NCBI GenBank assembly: GCA_031266155.1
Contig: JAISBO010000012.1
Location: 1 to 8,765 of the forward strand
Direction: 5' to 3'
Length of the DNA stretch: 8,765 nt
Origin: Puniceicoccales bacterium
Lineage (GTDB): Bacteria; Verrucomicrobiota; Verrucomicrobiia; Opitutales; JAIRKQ01
Shown here in pieces: positions 5,558-8,765 of this stretch. A program made the translations under genes and the position numbers. Under the pieces are notes generated by a model. That model was not told where the DNA came from. It saw only the letters and a list, made by a program, of their open reading frames with translations, and searched no databases. Position 1 is the first letter of the stretch. The number at the start of each line of letters is the position of its first letter.

Positions 5558-5820
5558 AGCAGACATTAAAAAGAGGCGATGAGGTTGTGGTCATAGCAGG
5601 AGATGCTAAAAATCAAACCGGGAAGGTAATTAAGGTTCTGCGGGAAAAAAATAAAATTATCGTCGAGGGTGTCGCCGTTGCAAGGAAGCATATGCGCAAG
5701 TCGCAGGAATATCCCAATGGAACAATTGTTGATAAACCAATGCCCATTCATTTGTCGAATGTTGCCCGGAAATCGATGGAAAATGGGGCGGAAAATACAA
5801 AGAAGAATAAAAATGCTTGA
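5554..5820 (+). CDS. rplX: 50S ribosomal protein L24, short C-terminus
   Basis: L24 is an early-assembly 50S protein near the tunnel exit. The 88 residues carry the KOW motif in GDEVVVIAGDAKNQTGKVIK (8-27), the IIVEGVAVARKHMRKSQEYP strand region, and GTIVDKPMPIHLSNVA (56-71). After the HLSNV motif, the usual segment with GKxTRVGxK...DGxKVR is missing. A Lys/Asn-rich tail of about 17 residues ends the protein instead. Neither other forward frame through 5760-5867 restores the missing segment, so this is not a simple frameshift. GGAGGT (5545-5550) and the 4-bp overlap with rplN support the start and suggest coupling. Confidence 0.95.
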   Translation: MKQTLKRGDEVVVIAGDAKNQTGKVIKVLREKNKIIVEGVAVARKHMRKSQEYPNGTIVDKPMPIHLSNVARKSMENGAENTKKNKNA

Positions 5821-5867
5821 TTTTTTTAGCAATTCTTTTTGGGTGTTCCAGGTATAGTGATGAATAG
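5821..5867 (+). other. T-rich rplX-rplE spacer
   Basis: The 47-nt gap opens with T7 directly after the rplX stop. No GC-rich stem precedes the T-run, so it is not an intrinsic terminator. TATAGT (5853-5858) matches the -10 consensus at five of six positions, but no acceptable -35 lies 16-18 nt upstream. I see only a weak AGG for rplE. This gap sits close to where the spc promoter lies in E. coli (before rplN), but a promoter is not shown here. Confidence 0.4.
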
Positions 5868-6425
5868 ATGGATTCTCGAATGAACAAGCCACGTTTTAGA
5901 AAGTTATATGATGAGCATATTTCCGCCGAACTTGCAAAGGAGTTCGCGTTGAAAAATCGTCACCAAATTCCCAAATTAGAAAAAATAGTGATAAATTCAG
6001 CCATCAATGCCGATGCCGACAAGACGTTGGTCCAGGAAATTCAGAAAGAAATTTCACTAATAGCTGGTCAAAAGTCCGTCCTGACGAAGGCAAAAAAAAG
6101 CATTTCGAATTTCAAATTGAGGCAGGGTATGACCGTAGGGGCGATGGTTACGTTGCGTGCCGATAATATGTACGAATTTTTGTCAAAATTGATCTTCATT
6201 ACATTGCCTAAAATTCGTGACTTTCGCGGTGTGTCCAACAGGATGGATGGACATGGAAATTATAATATGGGAATAAATGATCACACAATTTTCCCCGAGA
6301 TAAATATAGATCGGGAAAGAAAACTGGTTGGAATGGATATAACTTTTGTTACGTCGACCAATGATGATAAACAGGGACACGCTTTGTTGTCAAAATTTGG
6401 AATGCCATTTAGGAAAAAATCATAG
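5868..6425 (+). CDS. rplE: 50S ribosomal protein L5
   Basis: L5 binds 5S rRNA with L18 in the central protuberance and contacts the P-site tRNA. The 185 residues show FRKLYDEHISAELAKEF (10-26), IPKLEKIVINSAI, then SLIAGQKSVLTKAKKSISNF and KLRQGMTVGAMVTLRADNMY. Next come LPKIRDFRGVSNRMDGHGNY, FPEINIDRERKLVGMDITFV and the end ALLSKFGMPFRKK. Two starts fit: ATG 5868 and ATG 5880, the latter giving MNKPRFRKLY at 181 aa. Neither has a convincing SD, so the choice is open. An A8 tract (6092-6099) encodes part of TKAKKS. Confidence 0.97.
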   Translation: MDSRMNKPRFRKLYDEHISAELAKEFALKNRHQIPKLEKIVINSAINADADKTLVQEIQKEISLIAGQKSVLTKAKKSISNFKLRQGMTVGAMVTLRADNMYEFLSKLIFITLPKIRDFRGVSNRMDGHGNYNMGINDHTIFPEINIDRERKLVGMDITFVTSTNDDKQGHALLSKFGMPFRKKS

Positions 6426-6446
6426 AGCTCGGAAGGTACTTTACAC

Positions 6447-6752
6447 ATGGCAAAAAAATCTGCAGTCGCTAGGAATAATAAAAGGATAAAGCTGGTAACT
6501 CTCTACGCCGAACGGCGAAAGGAGTTGAAGCATAAACTCTTGGATGTTAATTTGTCGGATAAAGAGTATTTCGACGCTCAGAGGAAACTGGCTAAATTGC
6601 CGAGAAATTCTTCGAGGGTTAGGGTAAGAAACAGATGTGCCATAACTGGACGGGCAAGGGGATTTCATGGGTGGTTTGGAGTTTCGAGATTGCAATTGAG
6701 AGAGATGGCATCTTTTGGTGAAATTCCAGGCATAACAAAGTCATCGTGGTAA
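6447..6752 (+). CDS. rpsN: 30S ribosomal protein S14, long zinc-independent type
   Basis: S14 is a 30S head protein that assembles late with S3 and S10. At 101 residues this is the long C- paralog: MAKKSAVARNNKRIKLVTLY (1-20), SDKEYFDAQRKLAKLPRNSS, then RVRVRNRCAITGRARGFHGW and FGVSRLQLREMASFGEIPGI, ending in KSSW. The four Cys of the zinc-ribbon form are absent; only the Cys in RNRCAITGR remains, so it should not bind structural zinc. GGAAGG (6431-6436) lies 10 nt before the ATG. Its place between rplE and rpsH is the usual spc position. Confidence 0.98.
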   Translation: MAKKSAVARNNKRIKLVTLYAERRKELKHKLLDVNLSDKEYFDAQRKLAKLPRNSSRVRVRNRCAITGRARGFHGWFGVSRLQLREMASFGEIPGITKSSW

Positions 6753-6760
6753 TTTTGAAT

Positions 6761-6765
6761 GAGGA
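6761..6765 (+). promoter_or_regulatory. Shine-Dalgarno that decides the rpsH start
   Basis: GAGGA ends four bases before ATG 6770. It favours that start over GTG 6746, which overlaps the end of rpsN and would add eight residues not found in S8. Confidence 0.65.
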
Positions 6766-6769
6766 AAAA

Positions 6770-7159
6770 ATGGACGTTGTTGGTAATTTTATAACAATCT
6801 TGAGAAATGCTAGTAGGGCAAATAAAGCCAGCTGTTTCGTGCAGTGGTCGGCTTTAAAAGACGGGATAGCAAAAATTTTTAAAGATAAGGGCTACATAAA
6901 GGATTTTGTGAAGGAACAAACGGCCGAAGGGCATGTGATACTGAAGGTGTTTTTGAAATACGTGAATGGGGTCGCCGCTATCACCGAAATTGGTAGAATT
7001 GGCAAGCCAGGTCGCCGCCAATATGCCTCCAAAGAAAAAATCCCGTCGATCCTAGGGGGGATGGGCGAGTGTGTTTTGTCTACTTCCAAAGGTATTTTAT
7101 CGGGACAGGTAGCCAAACAGTTGGGAGTCGGTGGCGAGCTGATATGTTACGTTTTGTAG
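6770..7159 (+). CDS. rpsH: 30S ribosomal protein S8
   Basis: S8 is a primary binder of the 16S central domain. In E. coli it represses the spc operon by binding the rplE mRNA region. From ATG 6770 it has 129 residues (E. coli 130). It begins MDVVGNFITILRNASRANKA, with GIAKIFKDKGYIKDF and the RNA-binding C-terminal part TEIGRIGKPGRRQYASKEKI (72-91). The signature LGGMGECVLSTSKGILSG is followed by VGGELICYVL. It begins 17 nt after rpsN. I did not find an obvious S8-type target at the rplE start by eye. Confidence 0.97.
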   Translation: MDVVGNFITILRNASRANKASCFVQWSALKDGIAKIFKDKGYIKDFVKEQTAEGHVILKVFLKYVNGVAAITEIGRIGKPGRRQYASKEKIPSILGGMGECVLSTSKGILSGQVAKQLGVGGELICYVL

Positions 7160-7170
7160 GTGGATAAAAA

Positions 7171-7716
7171 ATGAGCAGGATAGGCAAGTCTCCCATATGT
7201 ATTCCTTCGAAGGTAAGGGTTATCGTTGACGGTAGTCACGTGACAGTTGAGGGTCCATTGGGTAAAAATGAAAAAACTTTCGACGATTCTGTCATCATTA
7301 GGCAGACGGACAGCGAAATATGTGTGTGTTGTAGGGATGAAAATGACAAACATTCGCACATGATGCATGGTACGGTTAGGTCGATAATAAATTCAATGGT
7401 GGCCGGCGTTGTCAACGGATTTTCAAAGAATCTTGAAATAAGCGGTGTTGGGTTTAAAGTGACGATGAAGGAGCAAAATGTTTTAGACCTTAGCCTTGGT
7501 TATTCCCACGATATTTTATATACTATTCCAAATGGTATTAGGCTGGAAATTGATCCGTCAGGGACAAAGGTTGCCGTAAAGGGCATTGATAAAAAGCTTG
7601 TTGGACAGGTAGCCGCCGATATAAAAAGATTCTATCCCGTGGAGCCTTATAAGGGTAAAGGAGTTAGAATAGTGGGAGAATTTGTAAGACGCAAGGAAGG
7701 AAAGAAAACGGCATAG
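7171..7716 (+). CDS. rplF: 50S ribosomal protein L6
   Basis: L6 lies near the sarcin-ricin loop and factor-binding site. The 181 residues contain two L6 repeats. The first has MSRIGKSPICIPSKVRVIVD, VTVEGPLGKNEKTF and MHGTVRSIINSMVAGVVNGF. The second has LEISGVGFKVTMKEQNVLDL, SLGYSHDILYTIPNGI, VAVKGIDKKLVGQVAADIKR and the signature PVEPYKGKGVRIVGEFVRRK. Length and ends are canonical. The SD GGTGGA (7159-7164) lies six bases upstream and begins in the rpsH stop. It starts 11 nt after rpsH. Confidence 0.98.
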   Translation: MSRIGKSPICIPSKVRVIVDGSHVTVEGPLGKNEKTFDDSVIIRQTDSEICVCCRDENDKHSHMMHGTVRSIINSMVAGVVNGFSKNLEISGVGFKVTMKEQNVLDLSLGYSHDILYTIPNGIRLEIDPSGTKVAVKGIDKKLVGQVAADIKRFYPVEPYKGKGVRIVGEFVRRKEGKKTA

Positions 7717-7733
7717 TTAAATGATGTTGCTTT

Positions 7734-7738
7734 GAGGA
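7734..7738 (+). promoter_or_regulatory. Shine-Dalgarno that decides the rplR start
   Basis: GAGGA lies nine bases before ATG 7748. The alternative TTG at 7739 directly abuts this purine run, so it could not use it. Confidence 0.7.
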
Positions 7739-7747
7739 TTGAAAAAT

Positions 7748-8107
7748 ATGCAAATTGATAAAAAAGTACGCAGTGAAAAACGGAAAAAACGGGTCAGAAA
7801 GTACGTTATTGGCACCGCAATAAGACCCAGATTGTCTGTGAAGTTTTCCGGGAAACATATTTATGCCCAATGTATAAATGATGAAATCGGGAGTACGTTA
7901 GTATTTTTAAGCACTTTGGCGAAGGAGACGAAGGAACAAAAGGTAATCGCCAATGTTGCTGGAGCGGTTTTTTTAGGGAAAATGTTTGGGGAAAAAGCTG
8001 TTTCTTTTGGAATAAAACAGGTTGTGTTTGACAGAGGGGGGCGAAGATATCATGGTTGTGTACAAAGTTTTGCCGATGCAGCTCGTGGAGCGGGTTTGTT
8101 GTTTTAG
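7748..8107 (+). CDS. rplR: 50S ribosomal protein L18
   Basis: L18 binds 5S rRNA and helps it join the central protuberance with L5. From ATG 7748 it has 119 residues, normal for the family. The basic N-terminus is KKVRSEKRKKRVRKYVIGTA, then RPRLSVKFSGKHIYAQCIND and GSTLVFLSTLAKETKEQK. The C-terminal signature is VVFDRGGRRYHGCVQSFADA followed by ARGAGLLF. The GAGGA upstream favours ATG over TTG 7739. The 31-nt gap before it is one of the wider gaps in the spc part. Confidence 0.97.
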   Translation: MQIDKKVRSEKRKKRVRKYVIGTAIRPRLSVKFSGKHIYAQCINDEIGSTLVFLSTLAKETKEQKVIANVAGAVFLGKMFGEKAVSFGIKQVVFDRGGRRYHGCVQSFADAARGAGLLF

Positions 8108-8122
8108 TATGTAGGTTAAAAT

Positions 8123-8686
8123 ATGAGTGATTTTAAAAGACCGGAAAAAAAGACCAATAATTTTCGCAGAAAACAGGGAAATGATGGTGGTCATTCAACA
8201 AAGGCTGAGCGTGGGGAGCTAAAAGAAAAGGTTATTCATGTAAACCGTTGCGCAAAAGTAGTCAAAGGGGGCAGACGGTTTGGATTTGCCGCATTGGTTG
8301 TCGTCGGAGATCAAAAGGGGAGAATAGGAGTTGGATACGGAAAGGCAAAGGAAGTTCCTGAGGCGATTAAAAAAGGGACCGAACGGGCGAAAAAAAACAT
8401 AACATCGTTTCAATTAAATGAAGCTACCGTTCCCCACATGGCCATAGGTGTTTCCGATGGAGGTCGTGTTCTATTGCGCCCAGCGGCCCCGGGCACAGGT
8501 GTTATTGCCGGCGGTGGAGTTCGTGCAGTTCTTGAAACGTTGGGCATAAAAGATGTGTTGACGAAATCAATGGGATCAAACAATCAGATTGCAGTGGTCA
8601 ACGCAACTTTGGATGCGCTAGGGAAAATGCGGAACTATGCACTAATCAAACAGATGCGAACTGCCACTGGCGATGAAATTATATAA
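8123..8686 (+). CDS. rpsE: 30S ribosomal protein S5
   Basis: S5 is a 30S body protein near the mRNA entry and decoding centre, where it affects fidelity. The 187 residues have a hydrophilic N-terminal extension of about 30, then the dsRBD-like domain ELKEKVIHVNRCAKVVKGGR (32-51), RRFGFAALVVVGDQKGRIGV and GYGKAKEVPEAIKKG. The C-terminal domain has ATVPHMAIGVSDGGRVLLRP (101-120), APGTGVIAGGGVRAVLETLG and ATLDALGKMR. The SD is a modest AGG (8113-8115), seven bases upstream. An A8 tract (8390-8397) lies in the AKKN codons. The next gene is rplO directly, with no rpmD between. Confidence 0.98.
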   Translation: MSDFKRPEKKTNNFRRKQGNDGGHSTKAERGELKEKVIHVNRCAKVVKGGRRFGFAALVVVGDQKGRIGVGYGKAKEVPEAIKKGTERAKKNITSFQLNEATVPHMAIGVSDGGRVLLRPAAPGTGVIAGGGVRAVLETLGIKDVLTKSMGSNNQIAVVNATLDALGKMRNYALIKQMRTATGDEII

Positions 8687-8700
8687 AAGGATTTTAACCA

Positions 8701-8765
8701 ATGAAACTTAATGAATTGCCAAAGATTTTAGCCTACTCAAAAAATACCAAGCGGCGAGGTAAGGG
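8701..8765 (+). CDS. rplO: 50S ribosomal protein L15, N-terminal part (cut by window end)
   Basis: L15 is a late-assembly 50S protein that bridges several 23S domains. Only the first 21 codons are present: MKLNELPKILAYSKNTKRRG and one more Lys, with the remaining GG bases beginning the next codon. This matches the L15 opening (M-K/R-L-N-E/D-L followed by a basic, Gly-rich tail), and the position after rpsE fits. AAGGA (8687-8691) is nine bases before the ATG. The gap to rpsE is 14 nt. Confidence 0.9.
   Translation, partial: MKLNELPKILAYSKNTKRRGK

Noticed and set aside
5821..5827. T7 run after rplX as an intrinsic terminator
   Set aside because: No GC-rich inverted repeat precedes it, and essential spc genes continue immediately downstream.
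6746..6769. GTG start for rpsH overlapping the rpsN stop
   Set aside because: ATG 6770 gives the canonical S8 N-terminus and length and has GAGGA just upstream.
7721..7735. Four-codon mini-ORF (ATG ATG TTG CTT TGA) before rplR
   Set aside because: It has no SD of its own and is too short to distinguish from chance, although its stop touches the rplR SD.
1..8765. Search for a novel system, mobile element, CRISPR array, tRNA or other non-ribosomal gene
   Set aside because: The window is filled by ribosomal-protein genes with gaps of at most 82 nt, and nothing else could be supported.

Overview
The window is one uninterrupted stretch of the bacterial S10-spc ribosomal-protein gene cluster, all on the + strand. 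Nineteen complete ribosomal-protein genes are present, plus the first 65 bases of a twentieth. In order they are rpsJ, rplC, rplD, rplW, rplB, rpsS, rplV, rpsC, rplP, rpmC, rpsQ, rplN, rplX, rplE, rpsN, rpsH, rplF, rplR, rpsE and the start of rplO. The first 27 bases look like the tail of an upstream gene, possibly fusA (EF-G).

The organism is a bacterium with AT-leaning DNA, ATG starts throughout and mostly purine-rich Shine-Dalgarno (SD) sites. S14 is the long zinc-free type and lies in its usual place between L5 and S8. L24 is short, and there is no rpmD (L30) between rpsE and rplO. Together with the style of the L2, L3 and L4 sequences, this makes me lean towards the PVC superphylum, perhaps Verrucomicrobiota/Opitutae. 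That placement comes from memory of the families and is tentative. Chlamydia-type clusters are less likely because, as I recall, they lack rpsN at this position.

Layout: rpsJ (43-384) is followed by the largest gap in the window, 82 nt (385-466). That gap holds an imperfect hairpin ending one base before the first rplC ATG. From rplC to rplX (467-5820) the genes are very tightly packed, with ATGA overlaps at rplC/rplD and rplN/rplX. A 47-nt T-rich gap (5821-5867) precedes rplE. The spc part then runs rplE-rpsN-rpsH-rplF-rplR-rpsE-rplO with gaps of 11 to 31 nt. No gene-free stretch exceeds 82 nt.

The genes work together as one co-transcribed supply of 30S proteins (S10, S19, S3, S17, S14, S8, S5) and 50S proteins (L3, L4, L23, L2, L22, L16, L29, L14, L24, L5, L6, L18, L15). 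I see no tRNA, rRNA, mobile element, CRISPR array, convincing terminator or accessory gene, and no previously undescribed system. The points worth a second look are small: a G10 tract in rplC at a shortened L3 loop, the hairpin before rplC, the lack of rpmD, the truncated L24, and two genes with little or no SD.
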